64,000 nt of DNA from Bacteroides sp. 224. Lineage in GTDB: Bacteria; Bacteroidota; Bacteroidia; Bacteroidales; Bacteroidaceae. Numbering within the stretch: the stretch's first letter is position 1; the number at the start of each line of letters is the position of its first letter. The stretch spans positions 186,001-250,000 of the forward strand of contig NZ_QVMK01000004.1 in NCBI RefSeq assembly GCF_010500995.1, written 5' to 3'. Of the stretch, positions 1 through 8,081 are shown piece by piece. The position numbers and the translations under genes were made by a program. A model generated the notes under the pieces. It was not told where the DNA came from and made no database searches. It saw only the letters and a list, made by a program, of their open reading frames with translations.

Positions 1-514
1 TTAAATCATTGGAATTCCTTTTAGTTCGACTGAAAGCAGACTGCAATGAGTCCTCTGAATAGTTATACAAAGTTTCTATATTGAAAAAAGTTTTTATTTT
101 TTCAGCCATTTCATAAGAAGATGATCCTGATTTAAAAAACTTTATCTTATTTAAAATCGAAACATCAAAATACTCTACAATATATCCAGCTTCTCTCGCT
201 CGCTGGATATCGCCTATTTGTTTACTATCCAAATCCGGCACATATACTTTAATTAGATCATTAACCGAAATGCCAAGAAAATGAGCCAGCTTTATTACAT
301 TAACAAAATTAATCTGTTTAGCCTCACCATTGAGTATAGGGTTAAGGGTCTTGGCATCCATCCCTAACATCTTCTGTATTTGTCTGTCAGACAATTTTAG
401 GCTATTTCTTTTGGAAATATATAGTTCTTTCAGTGACTTAACTTCATCAATGTTGACTGATGATTGAATAGCTGCATCAATAACTTTTCTAAGTTCTATA
501 TCTATATTATCCAT
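1..514 (-). CDS. XRE-family HTH regulator, 3' end cut by the window
   Basis: The frame is open from an ATG at 512-514 down to the window edge, about 171 residues, with no stop, so the C-terminus lies outside. Residues about 25-85 form a Cro/C1-type helix-turn-helix: the segment around LSDRQIQKMLGMDAKTLNPI reads as the two DNA-contacting helices, followed by a conserved FLGIS turn. The rest is mixed helical sequence I do not recognise. Such an N-terminus is common in antitoxins and in HTH-ImmA/IrrE regulators, but the deciding part is missing. A TATTTTTG box on the minus strand (536-543) could be its -7 element. Confidence 0.75.
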   Translation of the reverse strand, partial: MDNIDIELRKVIDAAIQSSVNIDEVKSLKELYISKRNSLKLSDRQIQKMLGMDAKTLNPILNGEAKQINFVNVIKLAHFLGISVNDLIKVYVPDLDSKQIGDIQRAREAGYIVEYFDVSILNKIKFFKSGSSSYEMAEKIKTFFNIETLYNYSEDSLQSAFSRTKRNSNDL

Positions 515-603
515 ATTTATGAGGAATATTTTCCACAAAAATACAAAAACAAATCAAATCCATGCCATTCAGTGAGGAAAATCTTCTTCACTAAGTTGTT
601 AAT

Positions 604-984
604 CTACCCCTTTTTATCCACCACCGTTTTCCCAAACGGAGCTAACGCTAAAGCTGCCAGTTTAAAATGCTGTCTTCCGAAAGGAATGCCAATAATGGTA
701 ATGCAAAGCACTATGCCAAATACAAGGTGAGAAAGACTGATCCAGATTCCACCTACGAAAAACCATAATATATTCATAAATACACTCAAACATCCTCCGG
801 ATTGAGGAGAAGTTCTCACTTCTTTTCCAAAAGGAAGCAAAGCCAGCCCTGCCATTTTGAATGTTTGAATACCAAAAGGAATACCTATAATGGTAATCAT
901 CATCAATAAACTGGAAATTATATACTCGATACAGGTAAATATACCTCCTAAAAGCAGCCAAAGGATATTTAATAGAATGTTCAT
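604..984 (-). CDS. YccF-domain inner membrane protein
   Basis: This 126-residue protein consists of two tandem copies of the YccF (DUF307) repeat. Each copy has a hydrophobic helix pair followed by the motif TIIGIPFG and then a short loop ending in PFGK (about residues 30-55 and 95-120). The duplication, hydrophobicity and length match the family, which is of unknown function and sits in the cytoplasmic membrane. It lies downstream of the orphan ABC ATPase gene in the same direction with a 54-bp gap, but it appears to have its own promoter. Confidence 0.85.
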   Translation of the reverse strand: MNILLNILWLLLGGIFTCIEYIISSLLMMITIIGIPFGIQTFKMAGLALLPFGKEVRTSPQSGGCLSVFMNILWFFVGGIWISLSHLVFGIVLCITIIGIPFGRQHFKLAALALAPFGKTVVDKKG

Positions 985-1025
985 AATACTATAAAATAAA
1001 GGATTAAATGATGATTATATGTACA

Positions 1026-1057
1026 CAAATGTAACAGATTAATTTATCTTACCCAAT
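1026..1057 (-). promoter_or_regulatory. Candidate promoter for the YccF gene
   Basis: On the minus strand a TACATTTG box (1026-1033) matches the Bacteroidetes -7 consensus TAnnTTTG. An ATTG (1054-1057) lies 20 nt upstream as a possible -33 element. It overlaps the 3' end of the preceding ABC ATPase gene. Confidence 0.4.
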
Positions 1058-2040
1058 AATTCGTCAACAGAATTCACTTTTACAGTTTCTCCGGTTGCAG
1101 TAATATAAATACTGAAAGTAGTTTCATTTATTATTTCAATCACATACTCCTGATTAGTTGTGCTCTTTGTTGCCCGAATTCCATTTCGTAAAAGCGCCTT
1201 CCGAATCATGGTATATGCTTGCCCTTCTCCTATTAATGCCGCTTCTTTCTTTATTTCAGTATGAATGCGAAACAACCCGGTTTCTAAATCAAAAGCCAGC
1301 CCTTTGCCCGAGAAGGAATGTGCCAAAGTGCCGTCTAAGGAAAGATCTTCGGGGGTTCCCACCGTAATGCCCCCCTGGTTCATAAGCCATATTTTATCGG
1401 CTATCTGAAGAGCCAGTTCCAAATCATGGGTAGACAGGAAGATGGTTTTATGGGTGTGCCGACTTAATTCATGCAGTAATTGCATCATCTCTACTTTACT
1501 TGGGAAATCGAGAAAGGCAGTAGGCTCATCTAAGAATATGATAGGCGTTTCTTGTGCCAATGCCTTGGCTATTAGTGTTTTTTGCTTTTCACCATCACTT
1601 AAAGTATGCACCATTCTCCGAGAGAGGTGGGTGATATTTACCAAACTCAAAGAACGATCTATTACGGCATCATCTTCTTTATTCAGCGACCCAAAGAATC
1701 CGGTATAAGGTGTTCTGCCTAAAGCTACCAGTTCTCTTACAGTCATGTTTCGTACATCTATTTTGTCGGTTAGCACCACACTGATTAAAGAAGATAATTC
1801 TTTGCCGGAATAGCTTTCAAGTTCTTTACCCAGGAGGGATATTTTTCCATCTATTTTAGGTTGAAAAGCAGATAAGGTACGAAGGAGGGTTGATTTCCCA
1901 ATACCATTAGCACCAAGCAAACAGGTAAGCTCTCTATTATACAAGGTAGCATTGATATGTTGGGCAACGACCTTCTTATGAGAAGAAGAACTCTGATATC
2001 CAATAGATAAAGAGTCTATTTGTACGGTCTTTTGTTTCAC
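1039..2040 (-). CDS. ABC transporter ATP-binding protein, siderophore/cobalamin type, with C-terminal extension
   Basis: This ATPase of the FecE/BtuD class would energise import of iron chelates or cobalamin through an FecCD-type permease. The first 240 residues carry the nucleotide-binding fold: Walker A GANGIGKST near residue 45, signature LSDGE (degenerate from LSGGQ), Walker B IIFLDEPTAFLD and the H-loop STHD. About 90 extra residues follow (245-333), including a short alpha/beta segment that I cannot assign. No permease or binding-protein gene adjoins it here: upstream is 690 bp of repeat-rich non-coding DNA. It may have lost its partners or work with a distant permease. Confidence 0.85.
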   Translation of the reverse strand: MKQKTVQIDSLSIGYQSSSSHKKVVAQHINATLYNRELTCLLGANGIGKSTLLRTLSAFQPKIDGKISLLGKELESYSGKELSSLISVVLTDKIDVRNMTVRELVALGRTPYTGFFGSLNKEDDAVIDRSLSLVNITHLSRRMVHTLSDGEKQKTLIAKALAQETPIIFLDEPTAFLDFPSKVEMMQLLHELSRHTHKTIFLSTHDLELALQIADKIWLMNQGGITVGTPEDLSLDGTLAHSFSGKGLAFDLETGLFRIHTEIKKEAALIGEGQAYTMIRKALLRNGIRATKSTTNQEYVIEIINETTFSIYITATGETVKVNSVDELLGKIN

Positions 2041-2167
2041 CTTTTATCTTTTAGTTGCAAAGATAACGTCAACTTATTGATTTTGCCCAATCTTGGTTGA
2101 ATAAAATGGTCTGAGTAGGTATTCAAAATTAATTCATCTAAGTAGATGCTCATAATTAGTTGTATGA

Positions 2168-2294
2168 TACCCCCTCCGCCCTTTGGGCACCTCCCCCTTG
2201 CAGGGGAGGATCGGCGAGGCGCCGAAGCCAAGTCCTCGATGCCGCAGGAATTCCTCCCCTGCAAGGGGGAGGTGCCCAAAGGGCGGAGGGGGTA
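2168..2294. repeat. 127-bp GC-rich inverted-repeat element (REP/MITE-like)
   Basis: Two 43-bp arms (2168-2210 and 2252-2294) are perfect reverse complements, separated by a 41-nt centre that itself contains a small palindrome (2211-2225, TCGGCG/CGCCGA). The arms are far richer in G+C than the surrounding DNA. It has no room for a transposase. It could fold into one very strong hairpin in DNA or RNA, consistent with a non-autonomous mobile or REP-type element. Confidence 0.85.
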
Positions 2295-2409
2295 CTTTAT
2301 AAATTAATCCCGAACACTTACCTATAAAACAATCCATGAAAACCGCTTTATTTGTATCAAAATAATCAAAAAGCATAATTTCTCCCTCAGAAAGTTTTTC
2401 CTAAAAAAA

Positions 2410-2513
2410 AGTCCCATAAGTTCCACCGAACGAATAACTAATTGGTATACAAAAAGATATATTGATGGAAGTTCCTAAAAAAAGTTCCACCAAGTACCAC
2501 CAAAGTCCCACCT
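2410..2513. repeat. Short degenerate AGTTCCACC-type repeats
   Basis: Copies of AGTNCC(ACC) occur at about 2411, 2420, 2471, 2484, 2494 and 2505. The last three are spaced 10-11 nt apart. They fill the intergenic stretch next to the 23-nt array and could be a decayed array of the same general kind. No coding frame is supported. Confidence 0.4.
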
Positions 2514-2610
2514 TTTTCGATATTATTACATAGATTATCTTTTTATGACCTATACTATTTCTTTCGTTTATTCATTTTTTTTATTTTTCTGCCGATAGAA
2601 AAGGCTTTTG

Positions 2611-2702
2611 TACACCCGGGTGTACCAGGCTTGTAGACGGGGATGTCCGCTATCCGTACATCCGGGTGTACTGAATTTCTCCACCGGGGTGTAGAAACCA
2701 CC
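2611..2702. repeat. Array A: four palindromic units at exact 23-nt spacing
   Basis: Units start at 2611, 2634, 2657 and 2680. The first is the perfect 14-nt palindrome TACACCCGGGTGTA and the third is TACATCCGGGTGTA; the second and fourth are degenerate versions. The 9 nt after each core vary freely. The array begins 31 nt beyond the stop codon of the membrane AraC gene, on that gene's 3' side. Confidence 0.75.
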
Positions 2703-2732
2703 AAGAAATTTTCATAAAAAAAGAACAAAATA

Positions 2733-3911
2733 TCATTCCATCCTTATTGTTGCTTCTTTATCTTCTTTGTTCTTTGCCCGTATATAGCCCCGGTAGTTGC
2801 TAAATCCGGCTTTTTGTACAAGTTCCATTCCGCTAAGATTCTCATAATCGGGATGAACGCGTAGTTTGGCCAACTCTTTGAGGCGCAGCTGGTTGATGTA
2901 GCGACTGAAATTCATTGCATACTCCCGGTTGATGAATGCAGAGAGGTAAGTGCGGTTGGTCAGCAATTCGGTAGCCATATCGGTTATGTGGAGGTCGGGG
3001 TTCAGATAAGGTTTCTTTTGGCGGATGTAGCGTTCAAAGTTTTCTTTATCAATCTTTTTATCTCTTTTCTCTTTCTCTGTAACATCGCTCTTTGAGCCAA
3101 GAGGCACAGGTGCAGATGCAGAAGTATGCAACGCTTCTTCCGACTCTATGATCTTAAAATTCACAACCACTACATTGTAGCAAATAATCACATCCTGAAA
3201 AACAGATAACATGAGTGGAAATATAAGTGCAATGGTGTTAAACAATGGATTTCGACCTAAAAAAGAACCCAACAGCACAAGTGGAAGAGTACCCAATGAA
3301 ATGAAAAACAGCAGGTAGAGCCACCGAATGGGTGAGCGACCTTCGTCGGCCGAATAATCTTGTATTGCCTGCCGATAATGCCGGATGCGCCGAAGGCTGA
3401 GCAAGGAATAAATAATATTGTAAACGAAAAATGCGAAAGATTTAGAGGTCATCAGTAATGCATACAATCGATAATCGCCATAAACCCTCCCATGACTCTC
3501 GATAATGGTTAACTGAACATCAAAGGGAACGAAAAAAGATCCGGCGAAAATGCCACCCACAACAAATAGGGGAATGAGGAAGTGCCATACACAAAAACGC
3601 TTATCGCCTTTTGTGCGAGTGATGCAACAAACAATATAATAGAGCAACACCTCAAAATAAAGCATCGCCAGATACAGAGCAGGGTGTATAAAAACAAATA
3701 CCCTCGGATGCAGCAGGTAGACCAACATCGAAAACCAACAAAAAGAGGAACAAAAAAACATAACTGCCACCACCGTGGAGATCTTCTTCGATTGACTTCC
3801 TTTATTACGTGCCTCAAACCGGTTGACCAGCATCACCACACAACTGAAAAGCGTAATGAAAGCGGCTCCTGCAAGGGATATGAGTACGATAATGTTCGAT
3901 GTATTCGTCAT
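2733..3911 (-). CDS. Membrane-anchored AraC-type transcriptional regulator (paralog 1)
   Basis: The 392-residue protein has about seven hydrophobic helices in its first 250 residues, then a charged linker, then an AraC-like DNA-binding domain (about 290-385). That domain includes the ITDMATELLTNRTYLSAFIN first HTH and a second helix pair ending near GFSNYRGYIRAKN. This layout is a membrane sensor fused directly to a DNA-binding domain. The start overlaps the stop of the upstream paralog by 4 nt (ATGA), so the two are translationally coupled. The target is unknown; the fimbrillin-like fragment beside the pair is a candidate. Confidence 0.8.
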   Translation of the reverse strand: MTNTSNIIVLISLAGAAFITLFSCVVMLVNRFEARNKGSQSKKISTVVAVMFFCSSFCWFSMLVYLLHPRVFVFIHPALYLAMLYFEVLLYYIVCCITRTKGDKRFCVWHFLIPLFVVGGIFAGSFFVPFDVQLTIIESHGRVYGDYRLYALLMTSKSFAFFVYNIIYSLLSLRRIRHYRQAIQDYSADEGRSPIRWLYLLFFISLGTLPLVLLGSFLGRNPLFNTIALIFPLMLSVFQDVIICYNVVVVNFKIIESEEALHTSASAPVPLGSKSDVTEKEKRDKKIDKENFERYIRQKKPYLNPDLHITDMATELLTNRTYLSAFINREYAMNFSRYINQLRLKELAKLRVHPDYENLSGMELVQKAGFSNYRGYIRAKNKEDKEATIRME

Positions 3912-4993
3912 TCTTCGGTATGTGTTATGGGGGTTGAAGCACGGTGGTAATGCCTTACGTCGGTAAACCCTGCTATTTTCACCAGCTTAGCCAAGTCGGT
4001 ATTTACATTGGATGGTAGTTTTTGCAACCGCCTCACTTCCTTCAACCGCAGTTGGTTGATGTAGCAATTGAAGTTGATGCCATAAGTAGTATTCACAAAG
4101 TTAGATATGGCCGTGCGGTTTGCTTTGAGCGGTTCTATCAGGTCGGTTATCTTCATTTTGGGGTTCAGATATGGCTTGTTATTTCGCATATAGGCTTCAA
4201 AGTGTTTCTTTGTGATGGGTGTTGATACCAGTTTTCCTTGCGGAGAGAGTGTTACTTCGGATGTTCGTTTATATTCTCTCTTCTTTAATTCCGGTTTCTC
4301 TGCCTGTTCCGGAATATCGGGAGTAGCTTCGCCGGCTTCTTCTTTTACCATATAAATAAGGAAATTCCGGCATATAGCATTGTATCCCAATACTATATGC
4401 TGACAGCAAGAAAGCAATACCAATCCCAGGAAACCTCCGGTAGACGTTAGCCGCGAACGAGGAACCAAAAGCATAAAGACCGCAAACAGAAGTATAGTCA
4501 ACGCAATAGCCATCAGTGCCACCACCCAACGCTTCAGCTTTATGGGTACATCTTCTTTGCTCTTTGCAGTTGTATAATAAGCAAACAACCGGCGGATGGA
4601 TGCAACTGTATAAACCATTCCATAGACAAATAGTAAGATGGGTTTTGACAGGAAAAGAAGAGAGTATATTTTATACCCCTCGTATAGCTGTCCACGCCCT
4701 GCTACAAGAGCTTCTTGCACATCAAACGGAATAAAAAAAGAACATACAAACAAGGCTCCCGGCACAATAGCGGCTATGATATAATGCCATACAGAAATAT
4801 TTTGCCGTATATCTGATGAAGTTAACTGAAATATATAACGATAATAGCTAACCACCGTTAACAACACAGCAGCATACACAAAACTATTTAAACAAACAAA
4901 TCCGGCAGGGTGATAAGTATAGATAAAAAAAGAAAACCACACAAATGTGCATAAGCCATAGAACCAAAGCAAAGTATGTTTTATGTTTCGTTC
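3908..4993 (-). CDS. Membrane-anchored AraC-type regulator (paralog 2), N-terminally truncated
   Basis: It parallels its neighbour along its whole length: shared FxxPFDVQ motif, several membrane helices, and an AraC-like C-terminus with LKANRTAISNFVN and GFTDVRHYHRAS. It begins within what is the second membrane helix of paralog 1. No ATG gives a family-like N-terminus; the first plausible initiator is a TTG at 4970-4972, and homology-like sequence runs back only to about 4993. The missing first helix and the abutting truncated fimbrillin fragment indicate a deletion junction. It may still be expressed from the TTG, or be a pseudogene. Confidence 0.65.
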   Translation of the reverse strand, partial: ERNIKHTLLWFYGLCTFVWFSFFIYTYHPAGFVCLNSFVYAAVLLTVVSYYRYIFQLTSSDIRQNISVWHYIIAAIVPGALFVCSFFIPFDVQEALVAGRGQLYEGYKIYSLLFLSKPILLFVYGMVYTVASIRRLFAYYTTAKSKEDVPIKLKRWVVALMAIALTILLFAVFMLLVPRSRLTSTGGFLGLVLLSCCQHIVLGYNAICRNFLIYMVKEEAGEATPDIPEQAEKPELKKREYKRTSEVTLSPQGKLVSTPITKKHFEAYMRNNKPYLNPKMKITDLIEPLKANRTAISNFVNTTYGINFNCYINQLRLKEVRRLQKLPSNVNTDLAKLVKIAGFTDVRHYHRASTPITHTEE

Positions 4994-5540
4994 GGGTATC
5001 GTAAAGCTGTCGTACCTCGGGGCTGAAGTCCAAATAAAACCAGAAGGAGAAATATCTACATCGGATTTTAAGCACTTGTCTTCGCTTTTCCGTTATACGC
5101 TGCATAATAATACAGGCACAGAACTGAAAGTGAAAAATATTACAGCAACCATGACAAGCCCACTTTTCGTAAAACACGCTTCATTTTGCCCTTATAATAA
5201 ATTGGGATTTACTATGACTGCAGAAATATCAAGTAACAGTAGTACACTTAAATTCTCGAATGTCAATAATAACGATTATGCCACAATCGCTAATAATGAG
5301 AGTTATGATGCTTTTATGCCATTCTTGACAGGAGCAGGTATGAAAAATAGTGAAAATATTACTTTTGCCGAAGATGAAAAACTTGTTATTTCTGCACAAA
5401 TAATCGTCGGAGACGAAGAAAAAGATATTACACTCCTTACAATAGATGCATCCCAAATAGCAGCTGCTAATAATGGTGTTAACTATTTTGAAAGAGGAAA
5501 ACGTTATTGGTTCGATTTGCATTTTGATCCTATACAATAA
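4983..5540 (+). pseudogene. Fimbrillin-like protein fragment lacking its N-terminus
   Basis: About 185 residues resemble the C-terminal part of Bacteroides fimbrillin/Mfa-like surface proteins: a stretch reading VKNITATMTSPLFVKHASF, many N/S/T residues and a terminal strand GKRYWFDLHFDP. A signal peptide with lipobox and the N-terminal domain expected of this secreted class are absent. The frame opens a few codons before 4983, with no start context. It is divergent from, and directly abuts, the truncated AraC paralog. Family assignment is by pattern only. Confidence 0.55.
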
Positions 5541-5604
5541 TAGAATTGGGCGATTATTATGACTAAAGTGTAGCAGATCGTATTTACACAACGAAAATAG
5601 AGAT

Positions 5605-5643
5605 AAAGTGATAAAAGGAGATTTACCTTTTATCACTTTTTTT
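5605..5643 (+). terminator. Intrinsic terminator after the fimbrillin-like fragment
   Basis: A 14-bp perfect stem (5605-5618 with 5626-5639; arm AAAGTGATAAAAGG) with a 7-nt loop is followed by a T-run. It lies 65 nt past the stop codon and just before the DUF2589 cassette. Confidence 0.85.
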
Positions 5644-6398
5644 GTTGTTAGAAAAGAGAAGTACAATAATCAGTTCTATCCTTCGTGATATGGTACTGGC
5701 TCAACACCAGGCAAACACCTACAGAAAAATCCCCCCTACCGGCTGTTGCTTTGGGAGAGGTAGATTTAGAAATTCGTTATGGCGTACAAGATGCTCTTGC
5801 ACAATGCGAACAAACAGAGATTAATTATGTAGAATTCCGCAAATTGAGCAAAAGCATGGCTTTCCGTTTGGCAGAAGTAGTAATCGGCAGGGTGGCATCT
5901 TCTATACTGACTTCCTTGCAAGACAATCCTTACATAGACCGCGCATTGCCTACACAACTTGCCAAAGAAACAGAACTATTCAGTAAATACTGTTCCTTTT
6001 TAAGCAAAAAGTTTCATCGCTCCATTAAAAACGACTTTACCAACCTGATGAAAGAAGATGGTATGCTCGATGGCACTAAACTAACAAAGAACATCATGCA
6101 GATAAGCGAAAACGAATTTCTCAATCACAAAGAAATCACTCCGTTTTTTGCCGGCGAATATACGGTTAACATCAAAGAAAATGCTAAAAAGGAGGTACAA
6201 GCTGCTTTGACCGAAATCATCCCCGGTTTAATTAAAGATTCCAATTTCCTGCGCAAAAGGCTACTTCCCTCTATGGATGTAGTGATTGCAGCCGACGAAC
6301 TGGCGAAACTTCCCGAAGAATGTATCCATACTTTCAAACTAAAAATATCTCCTCGTGAAATACCTTTCTACACAGAAGAAGACGAACACGATGAATAA
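5642..6398 (+). pseudogene. First gene of the DUF2589 cassette, apparently frameshifted
   Basis: The main frame reads about 220 residues to the stop at 6396-6398, with a segment LGEVDLEIRYGV near its start. The N-terminal segment I would expect for this type of protein (SILRDMVLAQHQANTYRK) lies in a different frame (5642-5730). The two frames meet at a run of six C residues around 5731-5736. Either a length change in that tract broke the gene or the tract is a phase switch. A GTG at 5685 would give an intact but differently started protein. No function is known; it precedes the DUF2589 gene by 5 nt. Confidence 0.55.
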
Positions 6399-6403
6399 AA
6401 ACA

Positions 6404-7018
6404 ATGATTATGACAAAGAAAAACAATAAGATTAAACAAAGCAGTAGCCATGTTATGGACTTGAAAAACCTGATATCGGGGCCACTGATTGCAACCATTG
6501 ATGCCGATTCTATTTCTTCGCAAAGATATCTGCAATACCTGTTTGAGATTGCTTTCGAAAGCTATAATAAAGAAACCGGCGAAGTGGGTGCGCTGCGAAT
6601 GCTGACATTTAGCTATATGAATCATGATGTGAACGGCAGCCGTCTGCAGAAAGTTTCTATTCCGTTGCTGACACTGGTTCCGTTGCCACTTTTACAAGTA
6701 AAGGAAGCCGACTTCGATTTTGATATAAAAATCATAGATGCCATTAACGAAGAACGTGAAGAAACCTTCTCATTCAAAAACGAAGAGGCCGTGCAAGAGG
6801 AAGGAAATACTCGTAACAGTACAAGACTGCGTGTTGCCCTCACCCCCTCACAAGGTGATGGAAATACCAAACAACGGATGCAACAAGGCTTAAATAGCAA
6901 CATGAAAGTAAAAGTAAAAATGCAGCAGGCAGATATTCCCGGAGGACTGGCTAACCTACTCCACCTAACGGCCAACAATATATTGATGGAAGAAGAGAAC
7001 AGTAAAGAGAACGAATAA
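6404..7018 (+). CDS. DUF2589-domain protein
   Basis: The 204-residue protein begins (residues about 18-30) with DLKNLISGPLIATIDAD. It then has a central IPLLTLVPLPLLQVKEADFDFDIKI strand-rich block, the pattern I associate with DUF2589, a family without known function. The second half is hydrophilic with a short return to order near GGLANLLHLT. It is soluble, with no signal peptide or membrane helix. It follows the preceding gene by 5 nt and precedes the zinc-ribbon gene by 21 nt, so the cassette is probably one operon. Confidence 0.75.
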   Translation: MIMTKKNNKIKQSSSHVMDLKNLISGPLIATIDADSISSQRYLQYLFEIAFESYNKETGEVGALRMLTFSYMNHDVNGSRLQKVSIPLLTLVPLPLLQVKEADFDFDIKIIDAINEEREETFSFKNEEAVQEEGNTRNSTRLRVALTPSQGDGNTKQRMQQGLNSNMKVKVKMQQADIPGGLANLLHLTANNILMEEENSKENE

Positions 7019-7039
7019 TAGCACTAAATATACTATAAA

Positions 7040-7312
7040 ATGAACCAAACAAACAAAACACCCGGTATAACTTGCCCCCGATGTAACAAAACCATTCCTG
7101 TATCTATAGAACAACTTTTAACCTCACATTCGGTTATTTGTTCCTCCTGCTGCCTTGTACTTACCATCGACAAACAACAATCGAAAAAAGCAATGGATGC
7201 CTTATCCAAAGTAAAAAAAGCGCAAGACGAAGTGGAGAAAGTAAGTACATTTATTGCAAAGGCGGCCTCAAAGAATACGACCGATTGGAGCAGGCAAAGA
7301 AGATTAACATAA
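7040..7312 (+). CDS. Zinc-ribbon/coiled-coil protein with aberrant C-terminus
   Basis: Residues 11-40 contain CPRC and, 22 residues on, CSSC: a four-cysteine zinc ribbon. A lysine/alanine-rich helical segment follows. The last 20 or so residues are read through DNA that encodes muramidase sequence in another frame, so the native C-terminus seems lost in a fusion near 7240. No function can be given beyond probable zinc binding. It belongs to the DUF2589 cassette. Confidence 0.6.
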   Translation: MNQTNKTPGITCPRCNKTIPVSIEQLLTSHSVICSSCCLVLTIDKQQSKKAMDALSKVKKAQDEVEKVSTFIAKAASKNTTDWSRQRRLT

Positions 7313-7602
7313 TTGCTGCCTATAGTTCTGCCAGTTGGGGCATGTTTCAGATTATGGGATTCAATTACGCAGCTTGCGGCTGCAAAGATGTTATAGAATT
7401 TGTAGAGCGAATGTCGGCAAGCGAAGGCGAACAGTTGACTTTGTTTATCCGTTTTCTGCAAGCAAACAAATGGAGTCAATATCTACAATCGCTTAATTGG
7501 AGTGAATTTGCCCGTCGTTACAATGGTCCCGGCTATACTCAAAACCGATACGACGAAAAGCTGGCTGCTGCCTACCAAAAATATGATGCAAACAAAGAGT
7601 GA
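7240..7602 (+). pseudogene. C-terminal fragment of an N-acetylmuramidase (DUF3380-like)
   Basis: From about 7243 the frame reads the end of a phage-type N-acetylmuramidase domain: GGLKEYDRLEQAKKI, ASWGMFQIMGFNY, and the terminal FARRYNGPGY plus KLAAAYQKY. These are the conserved C-terminal landmarks of this peptidoglycan-cleaving family. The N-terminal half, which should hold the catalytic glutamate, is absent, and there is no proper start. The fragment is embedded out of frame in the end of the zinc-ribbon gene. It is unlikely to be active. Confidence 0.75.
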
Positions 7603-8050
7603 TTTATTAAAGAACATTGGAATGATTGCCCTACTGATAGCCCTGATAACCGGTTCTATATTAGCTTATAGAAGAGAAAGCCGTATTAAACCCTGCGAAT
7701 ATGAGAATGACCCTGTATTACGGGTTCTGTTTCCAAAAGGCAAACCAATAGGGCAAGCATTCAGCCGTTTTCAACCGGATAAACGCATGGTGCGAGTGGA
7801 TTCGTATCAGGAAGCTTACGAAATTTCTCTTAGTATGTGTGTGGATAATAAACAAGTGGTTCCGGCTCTGCCGGAATTTCCGCATACTTGCTACCTCTAC
7901 CCCCTTTGTGGAAAGGATGGTTATTTGTGTTTCACGGATAAAGCAGAACTGAACACTTATGAGGTAGCTGTTATTTGGGTAATGTCGGATTCGATTAGTA
8001 AGCTGGGAATAAGGGAGATACGGTTTGTAGAGATGAGGAAAAAAGAGTGA
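7583..8050 (+). CDS. Small single-pass membrane protein of unknown function
   Basis: I place the start at the ATG-ATG pair 7583-7588, which overlaps the end of the muramidase fragment by 20 nt; an upstream in-frame start would only extend through that gene. The 155-residue product has one N-terminal membrane helix (about 11-29, IGMIALLIALITGSILAY) and a probably periplasmic domain with several cysteines. It is translationally coupled to the muramidase, so an accessory or inhibitory role toward that enzyme is possible. This is only inference. Confidence 0.6.
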   Translation: MMQTKSDLLKNIGMIALLIALITGSILAYRRESRIKPCEYENDPVLRVLFPKGKPIGQAFSRFQPDKRMVRVDSYQEAYEISLSMCVDNKQVVPALPEFPHTCYLYPLCGKDGYLCFTDKAELNTYEVAVIWVMSDSISKLGIREIRFVEMRKKE

Positions 8051-8081
8051 GTTTATTGTTGCAGAAAGTGAAGCAAAATAT

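Noticed and set aside
464..730. Plus-strand open frame overlapping the start region of the XRE gene and the end of YccF
   Set aside because: Composition is unlike a protein, and it overlaps two well-supported minus-strand genes.
2037..2376. Two small minus-strand open frames across the 43-bp inverted repeat
   Set aside because: They arise from the GC-rich repeat arms; no homology-like segment or plausible start is visible.
2611..2702. CRISPR array as an explanation of the 22/23-nt repeats
   Set aside because: Units and variable parts are far too short, cores differ between arrays, and no cas gene is present.
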